A DNA stretch of 64,000 nucleotides from Corynebacterium terpenotabidum Y-11 (GTDB lineage: Bacteria > Actinomycetota > Actinomycetes > Mycobacteriales > Mycobacteriaceae): contig NC_021663.1 of NCBI RefSeq assembly GCF_000418365.1, positions 2,480,001 to 2,544,000 on the forward strand, read 5' to 3'. The notes under the pieces were generated by a model. The model was not told the origin of the DNA, made no database searches, and was given only the letters and a program-made list of their open reading frames with translations. Shown piece after piece: positions 16,994-24,686 of this stretch. Every line of letters starts with the position of its first letter. Within the stretch, counting starts at the first letter, position 1. Made by a program: the position numbers and the translations under genes.

Positions 16994-17686
16994 TCAGGCG
17001 ATGTAGACATTGGCGTTGTCTCCGCCGGTGCAGTGGATGTAGCTGGTTTTGTCGACACAGGTCATCGTGTACGTCCTTCGGGTGGACGGGCTGGACGCAG
17101 TGACGGTCTGGTCAGTCTTCCGGTTGCTGAGGTAGGCGTTGACATAGGCGTTGCGGACGTTCTCGGCGAAACCGGGGGTGGTCGGCCCGGACAGCCAGAC
17201 GGAGTTGAAGTTGCCGGTCGGTTCGTTGTTGATCGCCGCCGCATTCACTGCGGTGACCCCGCTGGGCAGGTTCGGTGTCGTCGGTCGGGACGCCGAGGAC
17301 GACGAGTCCTGCCCGGACGAACCGCTCCCGTCGGCGGGCAGGACCATCGTCGTCGTCGCCGGGGACGCAGAGCTGTCGTCGTCACCGCCGACGAGGTTGT
17401 TCCACTGAGTGGCCAGGATGACGCCGACGGCGATGACCAGCAGGACCACGAGGACGATAATGGCGATCTTGGCCCCACGGCCGCCGTTGCCCCCGGCGCC
17501 ACCACCGTCACCGGGCCCGGTCGGCGCCCAGGCCGACTGGCCGGTCTGGTCGACCTGACCGGACTGACCGTCCTGGAAGGGATTGTACTGGGTGGAATCC
17601 GGCGAGACCGGGGCGAAACCCCGGGTCATCCCGTCGTCCGCGCCACCACCGTACTGCGGTGCGTTGCTTCCCCAACCCTGGGTCAT
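16994..17686 (-). CDS. Membrane protein of unknown function with Gly/Gln-rich head
   Basis: 230 residues, not recognised as a known enzyme. A cytoplasmic low-complexity N-terminus rich in Gly, Gln and Pro (to about residue 70) is followed by one membrane helix (AKIAIIVLVVLLVIAVGVIL), a Ser/Asp-rich linker and an exported domain with two Cys (TMTCVDKTSYIHCTG) that may form a disulfide. The layout recalls wall-associated accessory proteins of mycolata. It sits between the two serine-hydrolase paralogues on the same strand, suggesting a shared wall function, but this is inference. Confidence 0.7.
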   Translation of the reverse strand: MTQGWGSNAPQYGGGADDGMTRGFAPVSPDSTQYNPFQDGQSGQVDQTGQSAWAPTGPGDGGGAGGNGGRGAKIAIIVLVVLLVIAVGVILATQWNNLVGGDDDSSASPATTTMVLPADGSGSSGQDSSSSASRPTTPNLPSGVTAVNAAAINNEPTGNFNSVWLSGPTTPGFAENVRNAYVNAYLSNRKTDQTVTASSPSTRRTYTMTCVDKTSYIHCTGGDNANVYIA

Positions 17687-17728
17687 GGTCGGCCCCTTCC
17701 GTATATTCTCCTCAACGTGTCCTGAAGA

Positions 17729-18730
17729 TTATCTCACGGCACCGGTGTATTCGGCGACGGACACAGGGGCGGCGTCCGACGCGTCCGGCACCCCCGCCGG
17801 AACCTGACACTCCGCCGCACCACCGTGGTCGGCGACATCGTCGATCACCGGTTCCAGGGCCAGGGCGAAGGCCTCCAAGGCCTCCCTGGCGGTGGTGTCT
17901 GACCCGTCGTCGGGGACGACCGCGATCGCGATCGGGACCTGCCGGTTCTCCTCACCGACCAGACCGAATTCGCGGAGGAGGTAGGTTCCGTCGTCCTCCG
18001 GACCCCACCCGCCCTTGAACCGCGCCCCAGCCAGAGCGCCGAGGCCCATCCGATGGACCGGGACGACCTGCCCCATCTCGTCGAGCACCGGCTCTGCCCC
18101 GTCGAGACAGGACATCCGGTTGGCGAAGGTGACCTGGTTGTCCAGGGTCCAGTGGATGTCGCCGAAACCTGTGTAGTCCGAGGCGCTCTCCGCGGCGACG
18201 GCGTCAGTCGGATCCCCGGTTTCCTCCATCACCTCGGTGATAGCGGCTGAACCCTGTTGCCAGGAGCCGAGGGTGTACCAGAGCCGCATCGCCGCATCAT
18301 TGTCGGACATGGTCAGCGCCCACTCCAGGTCATCGCTGATGAGGTCGAGGGTGTCATTGTCGGTGGCCTTGCGCACCGCCGCGATCGCGACCGGGACCTT
18401 GGTGGTGGACCAGGACCGGATTTCCTGCAGTTCTCCGGCGTGGACCACCTCCCCGTCATCGCGGAGGCTGACCCCGAGGGTCACGTCGTACTTGTCGGCG
18501 ATCCGGTCGATGATCCGGTTGAGCCGGGTAACGGTCGGCACCTCGCTGGTGACGTCCGTGGTGGTCGACGAGGATCCGCCGACGCCTGAGGCATCTGATG
18601 GTTGGAAACCGACGACCAGCCCCACCACGACCACTGCCGAGAGCGTCGCGATTCCGGCACCCCACCAGACGCGACGGCGGTTCCGACGGGTCGTACCGTC
18701 GGGGAGTTCATCGATGCCGGATGCGTTCAC
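17729..18730 (-). CDS. Membrane-anchored serine hydrolase of beta-lactamase fold, paralogue 2
   Basis: 333 residues, same plan as the gene at 15550-16683: one membrane segment (WWGAGIATLSAVVVVGLVVG) and a hydrolase domain with SWSTTKVPVAI (SxxK), MSDNDAAMRLW (SDN) and RFKGGWG. Long stretches are near-identical between the two, for example FGDIHW.LDNQ and LREFGLVGEE, so this is a recent local duplication. The GTG at 18730 is preferred because TACAGT (18738-18743) is 7 bases upstream, the leaderless pattern; the open frame extends to 18781 without support. Confidence 0.75.
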   Translation of the reverse strand: MNASGIDELPDGTTRRNRRRVWWGAGIATLSAVVVVGLVVGFQPSDASGVGGSSSTTTDVTSEVPTVTRLNRIIDRIADKYDVTLGVSLRDDGEVVHAGELQEIRSWSTTKVPVAIAAVRKATDNDTLDLISDDLEWALTMSDNDAAMRLWYTLGSWQQGSAAITEVMEETGDPTDAVAAESASDYTGFGDIHWTLDNQVTFANRMSCLDGAEPVLDEMGQVVPVHRMGLGALAGARFKGGWGPEDDGTYLLREFGLVGEENRQVPIAIAVVPDDGSDTTAREALEAFALALEPVIDDVADHGGAAECQVPAGVPDASDAAPVSVAEYTGAVR

Positions 18731-18844
18731 GCCAGTGACTGTAAAGCTCCCGTTCCACCGCCGCCAATCCACCGGCACCAATTCACAGGTTCAGCGGTGC
18801 GGGTCAGCTCCAGGTCCGGTGTCCGGCCAGCGGAGCCCCGTCCT

Positions 18845-18977
18845 ACCGCCGCCGGCAGGTCATGGTCACCGCCGCCGGCAGGTCATGGTCACCGCCGCCG
18901 GCAGGTCATGGTCACCGCCGCCGGCAGGTCATGGTCACCGCCGCCGGCAGGTCATGGTCACCGCCACCGGCAGGTCA
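18845..18977. repeat. 23-bp tandem repeat, five full copies plus a partial sixth
   Basis: Units at 18845, 18868, 18891, 18914 and 18937 are identical, beginning ACCGCCGCCGGCAGGTCATG. The sixth (18960-18977) has one change and runs directly into the left arm of the inverted repeat. The period is not a multiple of three, so it is not coding. There are no spacers, so it is not CRISPR. Confidence 0.92.
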
Positions 18978-19040
18978 GCATCTTGGCCTCCCAGGTCACT
19001 CCAGACGGCTCAGAGTGACCTGGGAGGCCAAGATGCTGAC
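18974..19040. repeat. Long perfect inverted repeat, copy 2 (28-bp arms)
   Basis: The arms at 18974-19001 and 19013-19040 are perfect reverse complements, with an 11-base loop that differs from copy 1. 27 bases of each arm are identical to those at 1115-1183. Like copy 1 it abuts a short GC-rich tandem array, although the tandem units differ. Confidence 0.9.
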
Positions 19041-19058
19041 AGACAGATCGAGAGGGGA

Positions 19059-20480
19059 TCACACGGGGACGTCAGCGGTGTCTTCCGCGTCCCCGACCAC
19101 CGCCTCCGCACCCGGGTAGCCCGCCAGTGCCCGCAGACCCTCGGTCACCATCTTCGACCAGGTGCCCACCGTCTGGCAGGCCTCCGGGGTCTGCGGGTAG
19201 CGCACCCGCAGTCGCATCCCGTCGTTGTTGAGCACGAACCAGGCCATCACCCCGTCGGTCCGGATCCACGCCGATACATGCTGCGGCTGCGCCCCCACCG
19301 GAACCTGCACCGGCAGACGCCGGTTATCCAGCCACGACAGGGCGAACATTCCCTTTGTCCTCGGCATCCCACCCCAGGGACGCAGCAACGGCTCCAGCGG
19401 ATGGGAACCCAGACCAATCGCATCGGAGACCGCCGCATCGCACTCCAGCGGATCCACCGAATTGCATTCCAGCACCGAGTTGGTGATGAACCAGCCCACC
19501 GAGTCCGCCCACTTACGTCGGTCACCCTCCGGTCCCCGACGGGAATGCACCGGGAAGACCGCGCGCAGTGTCCCAGCGTCCATCGCGTGGTTGACACCCA
19601 CGAGAACGCTCACCGTCAGCGGCAGCAACCGCACCCCCGCCTCCTGCGCCGCCGCTTCCAGAGCCGCGACTCCGTCCGTGTCCAGCACGTCAATGACCTC
19701 CACCACCTCGTCGCGCGGAGCGGAGACGTCCCCGAGGGTCAACGGGAACCGCGGCATCAGCCCGTCTCCGTCGGCCATGATCCGCGCCCACCGGTTGCGG
19801 ACCTCGTCCGGTGCGGTCGGACGCCGCTCCAGATCCCGGGTGTGGTCGGCGAAGGACGGGACCGCGGCCGGAAGTTCCACCCCGTCAGCCCCGTAGTACA
19901 GGTCGATGCCCTCATCCTCACTGCCGCCGAGAACCGCCAGCATGTCGCGGACCAGCACCAGCAGCGACCAGGCGTCCCCGTGGCAGTGGTCCAGGCCGAT
20001 GACCGCGGTGCGCGTCCCGTCGTCGTGGGTCGTGACCGTCAAGCGGTAGGACGGCATCCCGAACGGTTCGCAGGCCACGTCGAAGAGCTCCCGGAGGACG
20101 CTGCGGGGGTCGGTGGTCCCGTCGCCGACGCGCCGCCACTGGCCACCGGTGACGACGATGTCATGGGTCCGGATCAGTCGTGGTGTACCCGGTGGAGCAG
20201 TCCGCGACGCCGGATCCTCGGTGAGGACAGTGCGCAAGGTGCCGTGCCGGTCAATGACCCGGCGCCAGGCGTCCCCGATCCGCCCCAGACCGACCGGGGG
20301 TACAAGGAAGGAGACTGCCAGCCACGACCCCGGGCGTGACCCGGCACCGGCATGCTTGGCCTGGTCAAACGAGGCGGCGTGTCCGTCCGGGTGCGCGCCC
20401 GGCGCGGGGGCGACTGTGGTCTCGAACACATGAACCTGTCCTGCAGAAATGTCCATACGGGCTACAGTTGTGAGTCTCAT
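19059..20480 (-). CDS. Stand-alone condensation-domain (CoA-dependent acyltransferase superfamily) protein
   Basis: 473 residues, soluble, resembling single-domain condensation/PapA-like acyltransferases of Actinobacteria. The signature His-x3-Asp is present as DHCHGDAWS at about residues 164-172: the catalytic His165 and Asp169 are kept, while the first His and the final Gly of HHxxxDG are replaced by Asp and Ala. ECNSVDPLECDAAVSDAIG and WLDNRRLP fit the C-terminal half. It probably esterifies or amidates an acyl-CoA with a lipid or sugar acceptor; the substrate is unknown. TATCGT (20488-20493) lies 7 bases before the ATG. No peptide synthetase is nearby. Confidence 0.7.
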   Translation of the reverse strand: MRLTTVARMDISAGQVHVFETTVAPAPGAHPDGHAASFDQAKHAGAGSRPGSWLAVSFLVPPVGLGRIGDAWRRVIDRHGTLRTVLTEDPASRTAPPGTPRLIRTHDIVVTGGQWRRVGDGTTDPRSVLRELFDVACEPFGMPSYRLTVTTHDDGTRTAVIGLDHCHGDAWSLLVLVRDMLAVLGGSEDEGIDLYYGADGVELPAAVPSFADHTRDLERRPTAPDEVRNRWARIMADGDGLMPRFPLTLGDVSAPRDEVVEVIDVLDTDGVAALEAAAQEAGVRLLPLTVSVLVGVNHAMDAGTLRAVFPVHSRRGPEGDRRKWADSVGWFITNSVLECNSVDPLECDAAVSDAIGLGSHPLEPLLRPWGGMPRTKGMFALSWLDNRRLPVQVPVGAQPQHVSAWIRTDGVMAWFVLNNDGMRLRVRYPQTPEACQTVGTWSKMVTEGLRALAGYPGAEAVVGDAEDTADVPV

Positions 20481-20535
20481 GCCCCGAACGATAGGTAGAC
20501 GGGGTTACGGCGGTATTTCCGGAAAGGGACAAACC

Positions 20536-21405
20536 ATGAGCGGCACAGGCGGGACCATCGAGGCGACGGACTCGGCAGATGCGACAGCCGGGTACATCGA
20601 CGGACTGGCCTATGACGCATGGGGTCCTGCCAGCGGCATCCCCGTGATTCAGTTGCACGGTCTGACCTCGAGCCGAGCCCGTGACGTGGTGCTGCACCTC
20701 GATCTCACGGCAGGACAGGACCACCTGCGCGTCCTGCGGTACGACGCCCGGGGACACGGACATTCCCTGGGGGCGCGGATCCCCGCGCTGTACCACTGGA
20801 GTTCCCTGGCCCGGGACATGGGCCGGATGATGCACTTCTTCGACGAGACGGGGGTGGACGGTGTCGAATACACCCCTCCGGTCGCGGCCGTGGGACAGTC
20901 GATGGGGGCGGCGACGATCCTCACCGCCGCGGCGGCGGATCCTGCCACGGCCCGAGAGCGATTCTCCTGCCTGGTACTCGGCATCCCCCCGACGGCGTGG
21001 GAACTGCGCGGTAACCGCGCGGCGATTTACGAGGCGGACGCCCAGTTCGTCGAGGAGCATGGACTGGCCGCGTTCGCCGAGACAACCCGGGCCGAGCCGG
21101 TGCCGCCGACCCGGGGTGCGGATGTGCCGTTCACCTGGCCGGATATCGACCAGTCCCTGCTGCCCTCGGTGTACCGCGGAGCGGCGGGCAATGACCTGCC
21201 GCCGCGGCAACGGATTGCGGAGCTCGGGAAGACCGACATCCCGGTGTTCATCCTCGGCTGGGTGGAGGACAAGGGCCATCCGCTGGAGGTGCTCCACGAG
21301 CTGTCGGAGCTGATCCCCTCGGCACAGACGACGATCGCGCACACCCCGGAGGACGTCGCAACCTGGCCGGACCAGATCGGGGAGTTCATCCGCGACAATG
21401 CCTGA
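20536..21405 (+). CDS. Alpha/beta-hydrolase fold protein
   Basis: 289 residues. The oxyanion segment VIQLHGLTSSRA and the nucleophile elbow GQSMGAAT (GxSxG) are clear; VPVFILGWVEDKGHP probably supplies the acid and the base comes late (TIAHTPED). Resembles esterases or 3-oxoadipate-enol-lactonase-like hydrolases; the substrate cannot be inferred. GGAAAGGGAC sits about 7 bases before ATG 20536, one of the clearer ribosome-binding sites of the region. Divergent from the condensation-domain gene. Confidence 0.8.
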   Translation: MSGTGGTIEATDSADATAGYIDGLAYDAWGPASGIPVIQLHGLTSSRARDVVLHLDLTAGQDHLRVLRYDARGHGHSLGARIPALYHWSSLARDMGRMMHFFDETGVDGVEYTPPVAAVGQSMGAATILTAAAADPATARERFSCLVLGIPPTAWELRGNRAAIYEADAQFVEEHGLAAFAETTRAEPVPPTRGADVPFTWPDIDQSLLPSVYRGAAGNDLPPRQRIAELGKTDIPVFILGWVEDKGHPLEVLHELSELIPSAQTTIAHTPEDVATWPDQIGEFIRDNA

Positions 21406-21442
21406 CAATGCCTGAGGTGCCCCGGTAGCTGCCACCCGCACG

Positions 21443-21480
21443 AAAAACCCCGCCGCCGGACAATGTCCGGAGGCGGGGCC
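21443..21480 (-). terminator. Terminator downstream of tRNA-Arg(ACG) copy 1
   Basis: A GC-rich hairpin (GGCCCCGCCTCCGGACA pairing with TGTCCGGCGGCGGGG, one bulge) is followed on the minus strand by TTTTTCG. It lies just past the tRNA 3' end and may also serve the convergent hydrolase gene. Confidence 0.75.
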
Positions 21481-21487
21481 TCTGCTG

Positions 21488-21560
21488 TGCGCCCGGAGGG
21501 ATTCGAACCCCCAACCTTCTGATCCGTAGTCAGATGCTCTATCCGTTGAGCTACGGGCGC
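21488..21560 (-). tRNA. tRNA-Arg (anticodon ACG), copy 1
   Basis: 73 nt. Acceptor GCGCCCG/CGGGCGC with discriminator A, D-arm GCTC-GAGC, anticodon arm CTGAC-TACGGAT-type loop giving ACG, T-arm GGTTCGAATC. A34 is the substrate of TadA. Identical in sequence to the gene at 22516-22588. Confidence 0.95.
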
Positions 21561-21665
21561 GTACCGCTGCAGTGGTTGTCGCTGCAACGAGGACATAGCC
21601 TACACATCGCCTGCAGAATCCACAAAAGTGCAGGCCACGCGGGCTGCCGCACCAACTCAGCCGTG

Positions 21666-22439
21666 TCAGCTCATCCGCGCCACGACCCGCAGCGGGGCGA
21701 TCCGCAGCAGCCCCACGATCAGGCGCCACGGCCAGGCCGGCACATAGGCCTTCCGCCGACGTTTCTCCACCGCGGCGAGCATCGACCGCACACCCACTTC
21801 CGTCGACACCATGAACGGCTGCCGATTGGCCTCGCCCGACCGCACGGTCATCTCCGACTCGATGAACCCCGGCAGCAGCACCGTCACATCGATCGGTGTA
21901 CCCGCCCGCACCAGTTCCGCCTGCAGCCCCTCCCCCAGGTTCGCCACGAAGGCCTTGGTCGCCCCATAGGTGGTCATCGCCCGCCGGTTGCCACGGACCG
22001 CGGTCACCGAGGAGACGAGCACGAGGTGCCCGGCACCGCGCCCGCCGTCTGCCGCCCGGAACAGCTCCATCGCCGCTTCCGCCTGCGCCAACGCACCCAC
22101 GGCATTGGTCATCACGGTCTCCCGGTTCGCCTCCGGCTTCCCCGATCCGATGAAGCGTCCCTTCCCCAGTCCGGCATTCACCAGGACGCGGTCCAGCCCA
22201 CCGGTGTCGGCGTCCGCGGTACGGAAGACCGTCCGCACCTCGTCCGCGTCAGTGACGTCGAGTGCGTAGGTCCGCACGGTGACGGACGGGTGGGCGGCCG
22301 TGATCTCCGCCGCGAGCTCATCCAGCCGCCCGGTCCGACGGGCGCAGAGCGCGAGGTCATGGCCGAGGGCGGCGGACTGTCGGGCGAATTCGGCACCGAG
22401 GCCGGAACTTGCCCCGGTGATGAGCGTGGTGAATGTCAT
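21666..22439 (-). CDS. Short-chain dehydrogenase/reductase
   Basis: 257 residues of classical SDR. The cofactor site TGASSGLGAEFA is at the N-terminus, RVLVNAGLG follows, then the catalytic Ser (LVLVSSVTAV) and YGATK. The C-terminus has a hydrophobic basic stretch (WPWRLIVGLLRIAPLRVV), seen in membrane-associated SDRs of mycolata that reduce long-chain acyl groups. ATG 22439 begins MTFTTLITGASSG; longer frames run into the tRNA and are artefacts. It lies between two identical tRNA-Arg genes. Confidence 0.85.
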   Translation of the reverse strand: MTFTTLITGASSGLGAEFARQSAALGHDLALCARRTGRLDELAAEITAAHPSVTVRTYALDVTDADEVRTVFRTADADTGGLDRVLVNAGLGKGRFIGSGKPEANRETVMTNAVGALAQAEAAMELFRAADGGRGAGHLVLVSSVTAVRGNRRAMTTYGATKAFVANLGEGLQAELVRAGTPIDVTVLLPGFIESEMTVRSGEANRQPFMVSTEVGVRSMLAAVEKRRRKAYVPAWPWRLIVGLLRIAPLRVVARMS

Positions 22440-22458
22440 GGCAGCGAACATAACAAAA

Positions 22459-22505
22459 GAACCCCGCCCCGGGTGCCGTTTCCACAGCCACCCGGGGCGG
22501 GGTTC
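22459..22505 (-). terminator. Strong terminator downstream of tRNA-Arg(ACG) copy 2
   Basis: A 17-bp near-perfect stem (GAACCCCGCCCCGGGTG with CACCCGGGGCGGGGTTC) is followed on the minus strand by TTTTGTT. It separates the tRNA gene from the SDR gene downstream. Confidence 0.85.
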
Positions 22506-22515
22506 AAGAAAAGCG

Positions 22516-22588
22516 TGCGCCCGGAGGGATTCGAACCCCCAACCTTCTGATCCGTAGTCAGATGCTCTATCCGTTGAGCTACGGGCGC
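22516..22588 (-). tRNA. tRNA-Arg (anticodon ACG), copy 2
   Basis: 73 nt, base-for-base identical to the copy at 21488-21560, including the discriminator A. Flanking sequences differ, apart from each having its own downstream hairpin. Confidence 0.95.
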
Positions 22589-22766
22589 CCGCTGTTTCCA
22601 GCGACTTCAGTCTCCCCGGCACACCACCAGACGGAGTACGTCACACGATTCCGGGGTACACCACACACCCCATATAGCGGAACCGCGTCCATGATGTCCG
22701 GAACTCACCACAAGATCCGGACGGCTTCTGACGCATCCTCACGAAAGCCGTGGGAGGCTGAAGTGG

Positions 22767-22855
22767 CGGAGACGAGAGGATTTGAACCTCCGGTCCTTGG
22801 TTAAAAGGACAACTCATTAGCAGTGAGTCCCATTCGGCCGCTCTGGCACGTCTCC
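22767..22855 (-). tRNA. tRNA-Ser (anticodon GCT)
   Basis: 89 nt. Acceptor GGAGACG/CGTCTCC with discriminator G, anticodon arm ACTCA-CTGCTAA-TGAGT giving GCT, a long variable arm with a GTCCTT/AAGGAC stem, and T-arm GGTTCAAATC. Reads AGC/AGU. CCA not encoded. Confidence 0.95.
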
Positions 22856-22941
22856 ACACCGTCACTCGCGCAACGGCTTCCGTCACCCTACATCAGGCCC
22901 CGTAGACCGGACAAACCGCCATCCGGACTAGGCTGTCACCC

Positions 22942-24039
22942 ATGATCAGGCCCGTTCTTTCCTCCCTCCCCAGCTATGTTCCCGGTGGCGACGACCCGCA
23001 GGGGCTGAAGCTGTCCAGTAACGAGACCACTCAAGGGCCCCTGCCCGGCGTGGTGGAGGCCAGCGCCCGCGCCCTGGCCGGCACCAACCGCTACCCGGAC
23101 GCATCCGGCGTCGCCCTGCGCACCACGATCGCCCAGTGGCACGGGCTCGATTCCTCGCTGCCCCTGACTCTGGACAACGTGGCGGTCGGCACCGGCTCCT
23201 CCGCCCTGATCCAGCAGGCCGTGCTGGCCTGCTGCCGCGGCGGCGACGGAGTGGACGGCAGCACCCCCGACGAGGTGATCTACCCGTGGCGCAGCTTCGA
23301 GGCGTACCCGATCTTCGCGATGGTTGCCGGTGCGAAGGCCGTGGAGATCCCGTTGGACGCCGAACTGCGCAACGACCTCGGCGCCATGGCCGCCGCGGTG
23401 ACCGAGCGGACCCGGCTGATCATCGTCTGCAACCCGAACAACCCGACATCCACCACGGTGACCCGTACCGAGCTGGAGATCTTCCTCGATTCCGTGCCGG
23501 ACCATGTCCATGTTCTGCTCGACGAGGCCTACTTCGAGTACGTCCGGAACGAGAAGTCCCCCGACGGGCTCAGCCTGCTGGACCGGTACCCGAACCTCGC
23601 GGTCGCCCGGACCTTCTCCAAGGCCTTCGGCCTGGCGGGCCTGCGCGTCGGCTACCTCATCGGCCATCCGGAGTTCATCACTGCGGTGAACCAGGTGTCC
23701 ATCCCGTTCAGTGTCAACTCCGTCGCCCAGGCCGCCGCGGTCGCCAGTATCGAGGCCCGTCGGGAGCTCCTGGCCCGCACCGACGACACGGTGGCACAGC
23801 GCACCCGGATCCTTGACCGACTGCCGGAGTCGCTCCAGGGCCAGGCCGAGGCCAACTTCGTATGGCTGCAGCTCGGCGACCGGGCCCGTGAGTTCGCTGA
23901 CGCGCTGGCGGAACGCCATGTCGTCGTGCGTTGTTTCGACGGCGACGGGGTGCGGATCACTGTCACCGATGAGGCGGAGACGGATGCACTGCTCACCGCC
24001 CTGGACGTCGTGGGAATCGATGACTTCGCACGTCGGTAA
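22942..24039 (+). CDS. pat: PLP-dependent aromatic amino acid aminotransferase (Pat/HisC type)
   Basis: 365 residues, fold-type I aminotransferase of the HisC branch. The Schiff-base lysine is in TFSKAFGLAGLRVGY; VCNPNNPTST and LLDEAYFEY are the usual PLP contacts. In corynebacteria this size and N-terminus fit Pat, the phenylalanine/aromatic aminotransferase; a histidinol-phosphate aminotransferase is the alternative, but hisC normally lies in a his operon, which is absent. TAGGCT (22929-22934) is 7 bases before the ATG. Followed 34 bases later by the gene at 24074. Confidence 0.8.
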   Translation: MIRPVLSSLPSYVPGGDDPQGLKLSSNETTQGPLPGVVEASARALAGTNRYPDASGVALRTTIAQWHGLDSSLPLTLDNVAVGTGSSALIQQAVLACCRGGDGVDGSTPDEVIYPWRSFEAYPIFAMVAGAKAVEIPLDAELRNDLGAMAAAVTERTRLIIVCNPNNPTSTTVTRTELEIFLDSVPDHVHVLLDEAYFEYVRNEKSPDGLSLLDRYPNLAVARTFSKAFGLAGLRVGYLIGHPEFITAVNQVSIPFSVNSVAQAAAVASIEARRELLARTDDTVAQRTRILDRLPESLQGQAEANFVWLQLGDRAREFADALAERHVVVRCFDGDGVRITVTDEAETDALLTALDVVGIDDFARR

Positions 24040-24073
24040 CATCGGCGAAACGCAGGGAGCGGAGGATACGGAC

Positions 24074-24676
24074 ATGAACACGCCGACCTTTTCCCCCCTG
24101 TTCGCGACGCGTCCCGCCTCCACCCCGGCGGTCCACGATCTCGCCGGTTTCAACGCCGCCCCCGCCGAGCAGCTGACCACGCTGCTGACGTTCATGACGG
24201 CCTGCCGGGAACTCGCCCGCACCATCGTCGTGGGACGCCCCTACCTGCGCTCCGAGGACATCTACTCCTCGGCCGCCCGGTCCCTGCACACCCTGCCCAC
24301 CCCGCTGGTGAAGGGCATCGTGGACGTGCACCGGCCGATCGACCGGGTGCCGCTGATCGAGGACGCGGCGTCCTCCGGAAAGCTGTCGGAGACGCAGATC
24401 GGCGAGCTGCGGGAAGCAGCTCTCGGGTACGCGGCGGTGCAGGGTCACCTGTTCATCGCCGATCCGGCACTGTGGGGCTCCGCCGAGGCGGTGGCGATGA
24501 TCCCGGCAAAGGAAGGCGCCACCCCGCCCGATGTCACCGAGGTCTATGACCACCTGCTGGCGGATGTCGAGGCCCGCACCATCCTGCCCCCGGCGAAGGC
24601 ATGGGAGCTGACCGTGGGACACCTCGAGGAGTCCAACCGACTGAAGCTGGTCACACTGCTCGGCGAGGACCGCTGA
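24074..24676 (+). CDS. OHCU-decarboxylase-like protein (uric acid catabolism fold)
   Basis: 200 residues, all-helical. The pattern FNAAPAEQLTTLLTFMTACRE, then a short His/Pro stretch (VDVHRPIDR), then Y..VQGHLFIAD, then a helix ending LEESNRLKLVTLLGE tracks the 2-oxo-4-hydroxy-4-carboxy-5-ureidoimidazoline decarboxylase family, which makes S-allantoin after urate oxidation. The family's key His may be that in VHRPI, but the match is at fold level and the usual substrate residues are not all evident. GGAGG about 9 bases before the ATG. Probably co-transcribed with pat. No urate oxidase is nearby. Confidence 0.5.
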   Translation: MNTPTFSPLFATRPASTPAVHDLAGFNAAPAEQLTTLLTFMTACRELARTIVVGRPYLRSEDIYSSAARSLHTLPTPLVKGIVDVHRPIDRVPLIEDAASSGKLSETQIGELREAALGYAAVQGHLFIADPALWGSAEAVAMIPAKEGATPPDVTEVYDHLLADVEARTILPPAKAWELTVGHLEESNRLKLVTLLGEDR

Positions 24677-24686
24677 CCAGTACCCG

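Larger units (their letters stand above)
18731..19058. other. 328-bp intergenic region with tandem and inverted repeats
   Basis: No gene is credible here. From left to right it holds the serine-hydrolase promoter, about 100 bases without recognisable features, a 23-bp tandem array and the second copy of the long inverted repeat, ending at the stop of the condensation-domain gene. Confidence 0.7.

Noticed and set aside
18845..18977. CRISPR array
   Set aside because: Units are contiguous, with no spacers, and no cas genes are present.
21488..22588. Integrated mobile island bounded by tRNA genes
   Set aside because: No integrase or other mobility gene lies between or beside the tRNA copies; only one SDR gene does. 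Kept as an observation on the duplication only.
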